Below are positions 16,675 through 25,075 of a DNA stretch of 64,000 bases, piece after piece. Every line of letters begins with the position of its first letter. Within the stretch, counting starts at the first letter, position 1. Source of the DNA: Mycobacterium sp. DL99 (GTDB lineage Bacteria > Actinomycetota > Actinomycetes > Mycobacteriales > Mycobacteriaceae). The stretch is from positions 3,647,008-3,711,007 of the forward strand of contig NZ_SJOM01000007.1 in the NCBI RefSeq assembly GCF_004762045.1, read 5' to 3'. Both the position numbers and the translations under genes were made by a program. The notes beneath the pieces are model-generated. The model saw only the letters and a program-made list of their open reading frames with translations. It did not search any database and was not told the DNA's origin.

Positions 16675-17846
16675 GAGGAAGCCTCCACAGCGGTATCGAG
16701 CACGGCGGGCAGAGCGGTCAGGAAGGTCTCGATCTGCGGTTCGGTGATGATCAGGGGCGGCGCCAGCCGGATCACGTCGGCGGCCGGGGCGTTGACCAGG
16801 AAGCCGGCGTCGCGGGCGGCGGCCTCGACAGCCTTGGCGCTCGGCGCGGTCAGCACCACGCCTTGCAGCAGACCCTTTCCGCGCACGTGATCGACCAACG
16901 GATGGCCCAGCTCCTCGATGCCGTGGCTCAGGGTCTTGCCGAGCACCCCGGCGCGGGCGATCAGGTCCCCGTCCGCCAGTGCCTTGAGTACGCCCAGTGC
17001 GGCCGCGGTGCACACCGGGTTGCCGCCGAAGGTGCTGCCGTGCAGGCCCGGGGTCAGCAGATCTCCGGCGGCACCGATGGCCAGGCAGGCACCGATCGGC
17101 AGTCCGCCGCCCAGCCCCTTGGCCAGGGTCACCACGTCGGGGGTGATGCCGTCGTGCTGATGGGCGTAGAACGCGCCGGTGCGCCCGACGCCGGTCTGCA
17201 CCTCGTCGAGGATGAGTAGCGCGCCGTTCTTCGTGGTGATGTCCCGGGCGGCAGCCAGGTATCCGGCGGGTGGGACGACGACGCCGCCCTCCCCCATGAT
17301 CGGTTCCAGGAACACCGCGGCGGTGTGCGAATCGACCGCGGCGGCAAGGGCTTCCACGTCGCCATAGGGCACATGGGTGACGTTGCCCGGCAACGGCTCG
17401 AACGGGGCCTGCTTGGTGGGCTGGCCGGTCAGCGCCAGCGACCCCATCGTGCGGCCGTGGAAGGCACCTTGGGCGGCAACGATATTCGTCTTGCCGGTGA
17501 GCCGGGTGATCTTGAAGGCGACCTCGTTGGCCTCGGTGCCCGAGTTGCAGAAGAACACCCGGGCCTGAGTTCCCAGATGCCCGACCAGCGCCTCGGCCAG
17601 CGCGATGCCCGGCTCGGTGGCGTACAGGTTGGACGTGTGCCCCAGCGTGTTGAGCTGGGTGGTGACGGCCTCGATGACCGCGGGGTGGCGGTGCCCGAGC
17701 AGGTTGACCGCGATACCGCCGAGCAGGTCCAGATAGGACTTGCCGTCGGTGTCGGTCACCACGACGCCTTCTCCGCTGGCCAGAGCCAACGGCGGGGTGC
17801 CGTAGTTGTTCATCATCACCGCTTCCCAGCGGTCCTGCAGGCTCAC
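16671..17846 (-). CDS. argD: acetylornithine aminotransferase
   Basis: PLP-dependent class III aminotransferase converting N-acetylglutamate semialdehyde to N-acetylornithine; 391 residues. The PLP-binding lysine is in VVTLAKGLGGGLPIG, preceded by the ILDEVQTGVGRTG aspartate motif. ATG 17846 overlaps the argB stop by 4 nt. Confidence 0.95.
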   Translation of the reverse strand: MSLQDRWEAVMMNNYGTPPLALASGEGVVVTDTDGKSYLDLLGGIAVNLLGHRHPAVIEAVTTQLNTLGHTSNLYATEPGIALAEALVGHLGTQARVFFCNSGTEANEVAFKITRLTGKTNIVAAQGAFHGRTMGSLALTGQPTKQAPFEPLPGNVTHVPYGDVEALAAAVDSHTAAVFLEPIMGEGGVVVPPAGYLAAARDITTKNGALLILDEVQTGVGRTGAFYAHQHDGITPDVVTLAKGLGGGLPIGACLAIGAAGDLLTPGLHGSTFGGNPVCTAAALGVLKALADGDLIARAGVLGKTLSHGIEELGHPLVDHVRGKGLLQGVVLTAPSAKAVEAAARDAGFLVNAPAADVIRLAPPLIITEPQIETFLTALPAVLDTAVEASS

Positions 17847-18721
17847 TTCGCCACCACCTTGGTTCCAGTTCCTTCATCGGTGAAAAGCTCGACCAGCACG
17901 CAGTGTTCGACGCGGCCGTCGATCACGTGCGCACTCGGCACGCCGCCGGCCACCGCCCGCAGGCAGGCCTCGATCTTGGGCACCATGCCCGATTCCAGTG
18001 ACGGCAGCAGTTGTGTCAGTGCCGCGGTGTCGATCTCGGTGACCAGCGAGGAGCGGTCGGGCCAGTCGGTGTAGAGGCCCTCCACATCGGTGAGCATCAC
18101 CAGCTTCTCCGCGCCCAGCGCCTCAGCCAGCGCCGCGGCCGCGGTGTCGGCGTTGATGTTGTGCACCACCCCGTCGGCATCGGGACCGATGGTCGAGACC
18201 ACCGGAATCCGGCCCGCGGCAATGAGATCCAGCAGCGAGTCGGCGTTGACGTGTTCGACGTCGCCGACCAGCCCGATGTCGGTGGCCACCCCGTCCACGG
18301 TGACGCTGCGCCGCACCGCGGTGAACAGATGCGCGTCCTCACCGGTGAGACCCACCGCGTAGGGGCCGTGGGCGTTGATCAGGTTGACCAGCTCGCGGCC
18401 CACCTGACCGAACAGCACCATGCGCGCCACATCGAGGACCTCGGGAGTGGTCACCCGGAAGCCGCCCTTGAAATCGCCTGGGATGCCGAGCTTCTTGAGC
18501 ATCGCGCTGATCTGCGGCCCGCCGCCGTGCACCACCACGGGATGGATGCCGCAGTTGCGCAGGAACACCATGTCGGCGGCGAAGGCCGCCTTGAGGGTGT
18601 CGTCGGTCATCGCGTTGCCGCCGTACTTGACGACGACGATCTTGCCGTGCAGTTGTTTGAGCCACGGCAGCGCCGAGGCGAGCACCTGGGCCTTGACGCC
18701 CCGCTCGATGGCCTGGCTCAT
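17843..18721 (-). CDS. argB: acetylglutamate kinase
   Basis: Phosphorylates N-acetylglutamate, the usual arginine feedback point; 292 residues. Amino-acid-kinase motifs KYGGNAM (residues 33-39), VVHGGGPQI and the ATP-site VMLTDVEGLY are present. The N-terminal helix typical of arginine-inhibited hexameric enzymes (ERGVKAQVLASALPWLKQL) is retained. ATG 18721 overlaps the argJ stop. Confidence 0.96.
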   Translation of the reverse strand: MSQAIERGVKAQVLASALPWLKQLHGKIVVVKYGGNAMTDDTLKAAFAADMVFLRNCGIHPVVVHGGGPQISAMLKKLGIPGDFKGGFRVTTPEVLDVARMVLFGQVGRELVNLINAHGPYAVGLTGEDAHLFTAVRRSVTVDGVATDIGLVGDVEHVNADSLLDLIAAGRIPVVSTIGPDADGVVHNINADTAAAALAEALGAEKLVMLTDVEGLYTDWPDRSSLVTEIDTAALTQLLPSLESGMVPKIEACLRAVAGGVPSAHVIDGRVEHCVLVELFTDEGTGTKVVAK

Positions 18722-19959
18722 GAGCTGTAGGCCGAGTTCTCTTCGACGTAGGCGTGTGACAGGTCGGTGGTCCTGATCGATGCCTCATGCGAGCCCACGG
18801 CCAGGTCCACGACGACGATGATGTCCTCGTCGGACAGGTCGACCTCACGGGCACCCGGGGCGCCGGCCCCGTCGATGCACACCGGAGAACCGTTGAACGA
18901 CACGCTGATCCGTTCGGGATCCAGCTTGACCGGGGCGATACCGACCGCGGCCAGGACCCGGCCCCAGTTCGGGTCGGAGCCGAACAGTGCGGTCTTGACC
19001 AGGCTGTCGCGAGCGATGACGCGTGCCGCGACGAGCGCGTCGTCCTCGGTGTCGGCGCCGGTCACGGTAATGACAACCCGCTTGGTGACGCCCTCGGCAT
19101 CGGCCTGCAGCTGCGCGCACAGGTCGTCGCAGACCCGCAACACGGCCTCGTTGAGATCGTCCTGGCTCGGCGCGATCTCACTGGCGCCCGACGCGAGGAG
19201 CAGCACGGTGTCGTTGGTCGAGCAGCTGCCGTCAACGTCAAGCCGGTCGAAGGTCAGCGCCGCGGCCCGCTTGAGCGCGGTGTCCAGTGCCGCGGAATCC
19301 GCGACGGCATCGGTGGTCAGCACCACCAGCATGGTGGCCAGTGACGGCGCCAGCATGCCGGCACCCTTGGCCATCCCGCCGAGGGTCCAGTTCTCCCCCG
19401 ATTCCACCGCATGGTGCAGCGCAACCTGTTTCGGCACGGTGTCGGTGGTCATGATGGCCCGCGCGGCGTCGTCTCCGCCGGTCAGTCCACCGGCGACCTC
19501 GTGCACTATCTCGGTGACGCCGGCCAGCACCTTGTCCATCGGCAACCGGTCACCGATCAGGCCCGTCGAGCACACCGCGACCTCGATGGCGCCGGTCTCG
19601 GTGCCCCAGTCGCTCAGCGCGGTGGCGACGGCCTCGGCGGTGGCGTGGGTGTCCTGGAAGCCCAGCGGGCCGGTGCAGGCGTTGGCGCCGCCCGAGTTCA
19701 GCACCACCGCGCGCAGCCGCCCGGTGGTGAGCACCTGCTGTGACCACTTCACGGGCGCGGCCTTGATCTTGTTGCGGGTGAACACCCCAGCTGCCGCGTA
19801 GTCCGGTCCCTCGTTGAATACCAGGGCCAGGTCCGGTGCGCCGGATGCCTTGATACCGGCGGCGATTCCGGCGGCCCGGAAACCTGCCGGGGCGGTCACG
19901 CCCTGGGTACGGATCAGCTTGGCGGCCTGGGCCGTCCCGGTTTGCGTTGACTCGGTCAA
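18718..19959 (-). CDS. argJ: ornithine acetyltransferase / N-acetylglutamate synthase
   Basis: Recycles the acetyl group from acetylornithine to glutamate; 413 residues. It self-cleaves at the ATML motif (in PSLATMLVV), where Thr is the nucleophile. The start is a TTG at 19959 giving LTESTQTGTA; it overlaps the argC stop as TTGA, the same 4-nt coupling used by the other genes but with a TTG in place of ATG. The open frame upstream of this point is argC shadow. Confidence 0.93.
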   Translation of the reverse strand: MTESTQTGTAQAAKLIRTQGVTAPAGFRAAGIAAGIKASGAPDLALVFNEGPDYAAAGVFTRNKIKAAPVKWSQQVLTTGRLRAVVLNSGGANACTGPLGFQDTHATAEAVATALSDWGTETGAIEVAVCSTGLIGDRLPMDKVLAGVTEIVHEVAGGLTGGDDAARAIMTTDTVPKQVALHHAVESGENWTLGGMAKGAGMLAPSLATMLVVLTTDAVADSAALDTALKRAAALTFDRLDVDGSCSTNDTVLLLASGASEIAPSQDDLNEAVLRVCDDLCAQLQADAEGVTKRVVITVTGADTEDDALVAARVIARDSLVKTALFGSDPNWGRVLAAVGIAPVKLDPERISVSFNGSPVCIDGAGAPGAREVDLSDEDIIVVVDLAVGSHEASIRTTDLSHAYVEENSAYSS

Positions 19960-20990
19960 GGTGCCACTCCCACGATCGAAAGTCCTTCGGTTTCGGGCCA
20001 GCCCAGTGCCAGATTCATCGACTGCACCGCAGCGCCGCCGGTTCCCTTGGTGAGGTTGTCGATGGCGGCGATGGCCACCAGTGTCTTCGCCTGCTCGTCG
20101 ACGGCGACCGCGACCTGCGCGGCGTTGCTGCCGATCACCGACCCGGTCTTGGGCAGCTGCCCCTCCGGCAGGAGGTAGATGAACGGCTCTGCGTCGTAAG
20201 CCTTTTCGTAAGCGGCCCGGACCTCGGCCTCCGATGCCTCGGTGCGGGCGGTGCAGGTGGCCAGGATGCCGCGGGAGGTGGGGATCAGCACCGGGGTGAA
20301 CGAGACGGTGACGTCCTTGTCGGTCACCGACCGCAGTCCCTGGGCGATTTCCGGGGTGTGCCGGTGCTTGCCGGCGATGTTGTAGGCACGTGCCGAGCCG
20401 ATCACCTCGGAACCCAGCAGGTCCACCTTGGCGGACTTGCCCGCACCCGAAGTGCCGCTGACGGCTACGACAGTGACGGCCGGTTCGACGAGATCGCCGG
20501 CCACGGCGGGCAGGAGCGCCAGCAGTGCGGCGGTCGGATAGCAACCCGGCACCGCGATGCGCTTGGTGTCCTTGAGCCGGTCCCGGGCGCCGGGCAGCTC
20601 GGGCAGCCCGTAGGGCCAGCTGCCGGCGTGCGGTGAACCGTAGAACTTCTCCCAGTCGGCGGCGTCGGTCAGCCGGAAGTCTGCACCGCAGTCGATGATC
20701 AGGGTGTCGGGACCGAGCTGCTCGGCGAGCGCAGCGGAATGACCGTGCGGCAGCCCGAGGAACACCACGTCATGACCGGCCAGCACCTCGGCGGTGGTGG
20801 GCTCCAGGACACGGGAGGCCAACGGCAGCAGGTGCGGGTGATGCTCAGCCACCGTCGTCCCGGCACTGGAGGCCGCGGTCAACGCCCCGATGGTCAACCG
20901 GCCGTCAGCGTAGGCCGGATGCCCGAGCAGCAATCGCAGGATCTCTCCGCCGGCGTAGCCGCTGGCGCCGGCCACCGCTATCGAAGTCAT
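19956..20990 (-). CDS. argC: N-acetyl-gamma-glutamyl-phosphate reductase
   Basis: NADPH-dependent reductase of the arginine pathway; 344 residues. Rossmann motif GASGYAGGE (residues 8-16) and the catalytic cysteine in VPGCYPTAALLALLP are present. The start is ATG 20990 (MTSIAVAGASG), which lies exactly 6 nt after the predicted -10 box, so the operon mRNA is probably leaderless. First gene of argCJBDFRGH. Confidence 0.95.
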   Translation of the reverse strand: MTSIAVAGASGYAGGEILRLLLGHPAYADGRLTIGALTAASSAGTTVAEHHPHLLPLASRVLEPTTAEVLAGHDVVFLGLPHGHSAALAEQLGPDTLIIDCGADFRLTDAADWEKFYGSPHAGSWPYGLPELPGARDRLKDTKRIAVPGCYPTAALLALLPAVAGDLVEPAVTVVAVSGTSGAGKSAKVDLLGSEVIGSARAYNIAGKHRHTPEIAQGLRSVTDKDVTVSFTPVLIPTSRGILATCTARTEASEAEVRAAYEKAYDAEPFIYLLPEGQLPKTGSVIGSNAAQVAVAVDEQAKTLVAIAAIDNLTKGTGGAAVQSMNLALGWPETEGLSIVGVAP

Positions 20991-20996
20991 ACCGCA

Positions 20997-21025
20997 ATTC
21001 TGCATTGTTATGCATGCAGATGCAA
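20997..21025 (-). promoter_or_regulatory. argC promoter covered by tandem ARG boxes
   Basis: On the minus strand TTGCAT (21020-21025), 17 nt, CAGAAT (20997-21002), then 6 nt to the argC ATG. Three TGCAT half-sites occur at 10-bp steps on the plus strand (CTGCAT 21000-21005, ATGCAT 21010-21015, ATGCAA 21020-21025), making two overlapping 16-bp boxes like the M. tuberculosis ARG box TTGCATAACGATGCAA. ArgR bound here would cover the promoter from -35 to -10. Confidence 0.82.
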
Positions 21026-21038
21026 ATTCATTAATTGG

Positions 21039-21899
21039 CTATGCGGCGCCGAGGCGGAGCCCGTCGTAAAGCCAGCGCTGGATGGAACCCACCGTAGTCG
21101 TCTCACCTGCGATCTCACTGAAAAGATCCCAGTACCGACGGACATCGGGATCGGTGTCGGCGCCCGCGTTTGCGATGAGCGCACGCCGAAACGGGGGCGT
21201 GTCAGCATCCTGGCGGGCCCGGGCATGGGCGTCGACGAATCTGTCGACAGCCGGCCCACCCGACGGCGGCCGTCCGGAGTGCACGAGCAGTAAGGCCATG
21301 TCACAAGCCTCCGCGACGCCGATCACGAGCCCCCGACGATCGCTGATGCGACCCGGTTCGAACCGCCACAGTTGCCTGGCCATCACCGCGCCGAATGCCG
21401 GTTGCCGGGCGAGGGCCACAAGTTCTGCGTACGCGACAACACGCGCCGGGCTTGCCTCCCCCGGTGGTCGCGGCACGGTCATCTCCACGAACCCGTCGAA
21501 TACGTCCGCCGACGTCGCCCCTGCGAACAATCGCCGCCAGAACTCGACGAGAACGTCGTGTCCACGACGTCCCCCCTGCGCGGTGGACAACGCCTCCAAC
21601 GAGGCCCGACGCCTCGCCAGGCCGGCCAACTCCGCGTCGACGGCTCGTCGCTCGACCGCCACGGCGTCACCGATCGATACCCGGCGGGCCAGGATGTCGC
21701 CGATGGCGTTCAGGCCGAGACCAGCCGCCCGCAACCGTCTGACCAGGGTGAGCGACTCGACCGCCGAGGCCTCGAAAACGCGGTGGCCACCGGAACTCCG
21801 ACGTGCGTCCAGCAGGCCTTCATCGCAGTAGTAACGGATCGTCCGCACCGATACGCCGGTGAGCCGCGACAACTCACCGATGCTTGTGCCGTGCGTCAC
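21039..21899 (-). CDS. MerR family transcriptional regulator
   Basis: 286 residues from GTG 21899. The N-terminal winged helix-turn-helix is classical MerR (SIGELSRLTGVSVRTIRYYCDEGLLDARRSSGGHRVFEASAVESL, residues 5-49), followed by a dimerisation helix and a roughly 190-residue C-terminal domain of the kind that binds drugs or metabolites in TipA/BmrR-like members; no metal-binding cysteines are seen. Divergent from the DinB-like gene at 21945, with a MerR-type promoter between them, so that gene is the likely target. The upstream open frame to 22001 lies in the operator and target gene. Confidence 0.88.
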   Translation of the reverse strand: MTHGTSIGELSRLTGVSVRTIRYYCDEGLLDARRSSGGHRVFEASAVESLTLVRRLRAAGLGLNAIGDILARRVSIGDAVAVERRAVDAELAGLARRRASLEALSTAQGGRRGHDVLVEFWRRLFAGATSADVFDGFVEMTVPRPPGEASPARVVAYAELVALARQPAFGAVMARQLWRFEPGRISDRRGLVIGVAEACDMALLLVHSGRPPSGGPAVDRFVDAHARARQDADTPPFRRALIANAGADTDPDVRRYWDLFSEIAGETTTVGSIQRWLYDGLRLGAA

Positions 21900-21905
21900 A
21901 GTGCC

Positions 21906-21937
21906 TTGAACCTCCACCCGACTGGAGTTCCTAGCGT
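21906..21937 (+). promoter_or_regulatory. MerR-type operator/promoter with long spacer
   Basis: TTGAAC (21906-21911) and TAGCGT (21932-21937) are separated by 20 nt. The spacer holds an imperfect dyad GAACCTCCA-CCCGAC-TGGAGTTC. An over-long spacer around a dyad is the hallmark of promoters that MerR regulators untwist. The -10 ends 7 nt before the ATG at 21945, so the target mRNA is predicted leaderless. Confidence 0.7.
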
Positions 21938-21944
21938 AAGCCGC

Positions 21945-22580
21945 ATGCACACCGAGGACATCTGGCGCGCCGTCGACGCAGAACGACGCAGCCTGCTGCA
22001 ACTACTCGAACAGCTCAGCGCATCGCAATGGCGCCACGCCAGCCTGTGCGACAGATGGCAGGTCCGAGACGTGGTGGCCCACGTGACGCTGTCGACCCAG
22101 GCCAATGTCGGTCGAATTCTGGTCAACCTGTTGCGCGCTCGCGGCAGCCTCGACCGCATGGTGTGCACTACCGCGATTCGCCATGCCACGAAGAGCGACG
22201 ACCGTCAGCTGCTCAACGAGATGCGCAACACGATCGGGTCGCGCTTCACCGCCGTCGGCACCACAGCAACCGATCGGCTGATGGACCTTCTCGTGCACGG
22301 CCAGGACATCGCGGTACCACTGAACCTTCACCACGAAATGCCCACTGAGGCAGCACAGCTGGCACTCGAACGGGTTTGGAATCCGCGGTTCCCGTTCCGG
22401 GCCACCACGAGGCTGGCTCCGTACCGGTTATGCGCGGTCGACACCGGCTGGGCTGCTGGGGCCGGGCCGCTCATCGAGGGGCCCGTCTCGGCGCTGCTCC
22501 TGCTCGCGACCGGACGTGAATCGGCTGCGCTTCCGCACCTGCGCGGTGACGGCGTCGAGTTGTTGCGCCGAGCAGAATGA
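21945..22580 (+). CDS. DinB-like/maleylpyruvate isomerase N-terminal domain protein (TIGR03083 type)
   Basis: 211 residues. It starts with the four-helix metal-binding DinB-like fold: MHTEDIWRAVDAERRSLLQLLEQL, then LCDRWQVRDVVAHVTLS with a candidate metal histidine, and LMDLLVHGQDIAVPL with a second histidine. Mycothiol-dependent enzymes share this fold, and proteins of this type act as thiol-S-transferases or detoxifiers; the activity here is unknown. Under the divergent MerR promoter, so probably induced by whatever that regulator senses. Its stop lies 2 nt from the convergent pheT stop. Confidence 0.8.
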   Translation: MHTEDIWRAVDAERRSLLQLLEQLSASQWRHASLCDRWQVRDVVAHVTLSTQANVGRILVNLLRARGSLDRMVCTTAIRHATKSDDRQLLNEMRNTIGSRFTAVGTTATDRLMDLLVHGQDIAVPLNLHHEMPTEAAQLALERVWNPRFPFRATTRLAPYRLCAVDTGWAAGAGPLIEGPVSALLLLATGRESAALPHLRGDGVELLRRAE

Positions 22581-22582
22581 AA

Positions 22583-25075
22583 TCAGCCGCGCAGGACGGC
22601 GCCGACCCGCTCGCCGGCGACCGCGACGGCGGCGTCGCGGGCGGCGCTGGCCTCGTCCTCGGTCAGGGTCCGGTCGGCAGCCCGGAACCGCAGCGCCAGG
22701 GTCAGGGACTTGCGGCCCTCCCCGATCTGCGGGCCGGTGTAGACGTCGAACAGCCGGACATCCTCGAGCAGCTCGCCGGCCCCGTCACGGACGGCGTCGA
22801 CGACGGCGGCCGCGGCCACCTCGTCACCGACCACCACACTGATGTCCTGGAACACCGCGGGGAACGGTGACACGGACGGCGCGGGCAGCACCTCGACGAT
22901 CGGCACGGCATCGAGGTCGAGTTCGACGGCGCACGAGCCCTTTGGCAGGCCCGCCCGCTCGACGACCGCCGGATGCAGCTGGCCGGCGTAACCCACCACC
23001 GTGTCGCCGACGACCACCTCGGCACAGCGGCCCGGATGCCACGGCAGCTCCTGGGCGGCGCGCAGGGTGAATTCCACCCCGGCCGCCCGGCCGATCACCC
23101 GTACCGCCTCGAAAGCGTCGGAGGCCTCCACCGGACGTCCCTGGCCCCACGGTCCGGCAGGCTCCCGCAGCCCGGCGAGCACCGCAGCGACATGCTGTGG
23201 CTGATGCGGCAAGGAGGCGTCCAGCCCGGCGATCTCCTCGTCGGTGGGCCTGCGGTCGTTCGGGATGCGTTCGACGGACCGGGTCTCGGCCGTGGGATGC
23301 ACCACCTGCTGGATCGCGAACAGCGCGACATCGGCTGCGCCACGGGATACGTTGCGGCCCAGCGCTTCCAGCAATCCGGGCAGCAGCGTGGTGGCCAGCT
23401 GCGGCCGGTCGGCCTCCAGCGGGTTGAGCACCTTGGTGGTGTTGCGTCGAGGGTCGTCGGTGGCCAGGCCCCACGTGTCGAACACGCCGGTAGGCAGGAA
23501 CGGTGTGGGCAGGACCTCGACGAATCCGGCCAGCGCCAGTGACTTTCCGATGGCCCGGCGCCGCTTCTGCACCGCGGTCAGGCCACGCCCGGCCGGTGCT
23601 GTCGGCAGCACCGACGGGATGGACTCCAGGCCCTCCAGCCGCAGCACTTCCTCGACGAGGTCGGCACGCTGACGCATGTCGGGTCGCCAGCTCGGCGGGG
23701 TCACGGTGAGCGGATCGGTCCCGGTTACAACAGCGCCGATCTGCGTGAGCCGCCGTGCCGTGGTGCCCGCGGCATATTCGACGCCCGCGGTGCGGTCCGG
23801 CAGGTCGGCCGGGATCTCGATGGCCGGCTGAGACCAGTCGGTGCGCCCGTCCGCGCGCCAGTCGGTGAGCGTCGGCGCGACGGTACCGCCGGCGATCTCG
23901 GCCAGCAGGGTCGCGCAACGATCCAGTGCGGCAACCGAAATGGCCGGGTCAACCGACCTCTCGTAACGGCGGCCGGCCTCACTGGCCAGATGCAGGCGGC
24001 GCTGCGTGCGTGACACCGCGGCCGGATCCCACACTGCGGCTTCCAGCAGCACATCAGTGGTGGTATCACGTACCTCAGTGGTGCCCGCGCCCATTACGCC
24101 GCCGATCGCGGCGGTCGCGACGTCGTCGACGATCAACACGTCGGCCGAGTTCAAGGTGCGCTCGACATCGTCGAGGGTGACGACCTTTTCGCCGTCACGG
24201 GCGAAGCGCACCGCGAAACCGCCGGTGATCAGGCTGCTGTCGTGGGCGTGCATCGGGTGGCCGATTTCGAGCATGACGTAGTTGGTCACGTCGACGGCCG
24301 GCGAGATGGCACGGATGCCGCTGAGCATCAGCCGTCGCTGCATCCACCACGGCGTCACTGCCGCCGGATCGATGCCGGTGACCGGGCGCAGCCCGAAACG
24401 CTGCACGCCCGTTCCGGGCTCGACGGTCAGCGGCCAGGCCTCACCCTCGGCGGGCAACGGCGGTACGTCGGCCAGATCGACGAAGTCCAGATCATCGGCG
24501 CACGCGATCTCGCGAGCCAGACCTCGCACCGACAGGCAGTAACCGCGATCCGGCGTGATGGCCAGGTGGAACACCACGTCGTCCAGACCAAGGATCTCCG
24601 CCGCCGGGGTACCCGGATCGGCGGTGCCCTCGGGCAGCACCAGGATGCCTGACTGGTCGACGCCCAGGTTCATCTCTGATGCCGAGCAGATCATGCCGTC
24701 GGAAACCCGGCCGTAGGTCTTGCGGGTGGCGATGGTGAAGTCGCCGGGCAATACGGTTCCCGGAAGCGCCACCACCACCAGGTCGCCGACCGCGAAATTC
24801 GTCGCCCCGCAGACGATGTCGCGATGCTCGCCGTCCACATTCTGGATACCGACATCAACCTTGCAGGCCCGGATCGGTTTCTTGAACTCCGTGAGTTCCT
24901 CGATCTCGGCAACCCGGCCGACGGTCAGCGGTCCGCTCACCGGGCCGATCGGGATGATCTCCTCGACCTCGTGTCCGATCCGGATGAACGTCTGCTCGAG
25001 TTCCTCGACCGACGCATCCCAATCCGGCGCGCCGGCACGAACGGCCTCACGCAGCCAGCTGAAAGGAATCCGCAT
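22583..25075 (-). CDS. pheT: phenylalanyl-tRNA synthetase beta subunit
   Basis: 830-residue beta chain of the alpha2-beta2 synthetase. Domains in order: N-terminal EMAP-type tRNA-binding region (GPLTVGRVAEIEELTEFKKPIRACKVDVG), B3/B4 editing domain, B5 domain, catalytic-like core, and a C-terminal ferredoxin-like anticodon-binding domain (PSVSPFPAVFQDISVVV). Its ATG overlaps the pheS stop (TGATG), so the two subunits are translationally coupled. Confidence 0.96.
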   Translation of the reverse strand: MRIPFSWLREAVRAGAPDWDASVEELEQTFIRIGHEVEEIIPIGPVSGPLTVGRVAEIEELTEFKKPIRACKVDVGIQNVDGEHRDIVCGATNFAVGDLVVVALPGTVLPGDFTIATRKTYGRVSDGMICSASEMNLGVDQSGILVLPEGTADPGTPAAEILGLDDVVFHLAITPDRGYCLSVRGLAREIACADDLDFVDLADVPPLPAEGEAWPLTVEPGTGVQRFGLRPVTGIDPAAVTPWWMQRRLMLSGIRAISPAVDVTNYVMLEIGHPMHAHDSSLITGGFAVRFARDGEKVVTLDDVERTLNSADVLIVDDVATAAIGGVMGAGTTEVRDTTTDVLLEAAVWDPAAVSRTQRRLHLASEAGRRYERSVDPAISVAALDRCATLLAEIAGGTVAPTLTDWRADGRTDWSQPAIEIPADLPDRTAGVEYAAGTTARRLTQIGAVVTGTDPLTVTPPSWRPDMRQRADLVEEVLRLEGLESIPSVLPTAPAGRGLTAVQKRRRAIGKSLALAGFVEVLPTPFLPTGVFDTWGLATDDPRRNTTKVLNPLEADRPQLATTLLPGLLEALGRNVSRGAADVALFAIQQVVHPTAETRSVERIPNDRRPTDEEIAGLDASLPHQPQHVAAVLAGLREPAGPWGQGRPVEASDAFEAVRVIGRAAGVEFTLRAAQELPWHPGRCAEVVVGDTVVGYAGQLHPAVVERAGLPKGSCAVELDLDAVPIVEVLPAPSVSPFPAVFQDISVVVGDEVAAAAVVDAVRDGAGELLEDVRLFDVYTGPQIGEGRKSLTLALRFRAADRTLTEDEASAARDAAVAVAGERVGAVLRG

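Noticed and set aside
15748..17877. 709-residue open frame covering argD and argF
   Set aside because: Only the last 308 residues are protein-like (ArgF); the rest is an out-of-frame reading of argD.
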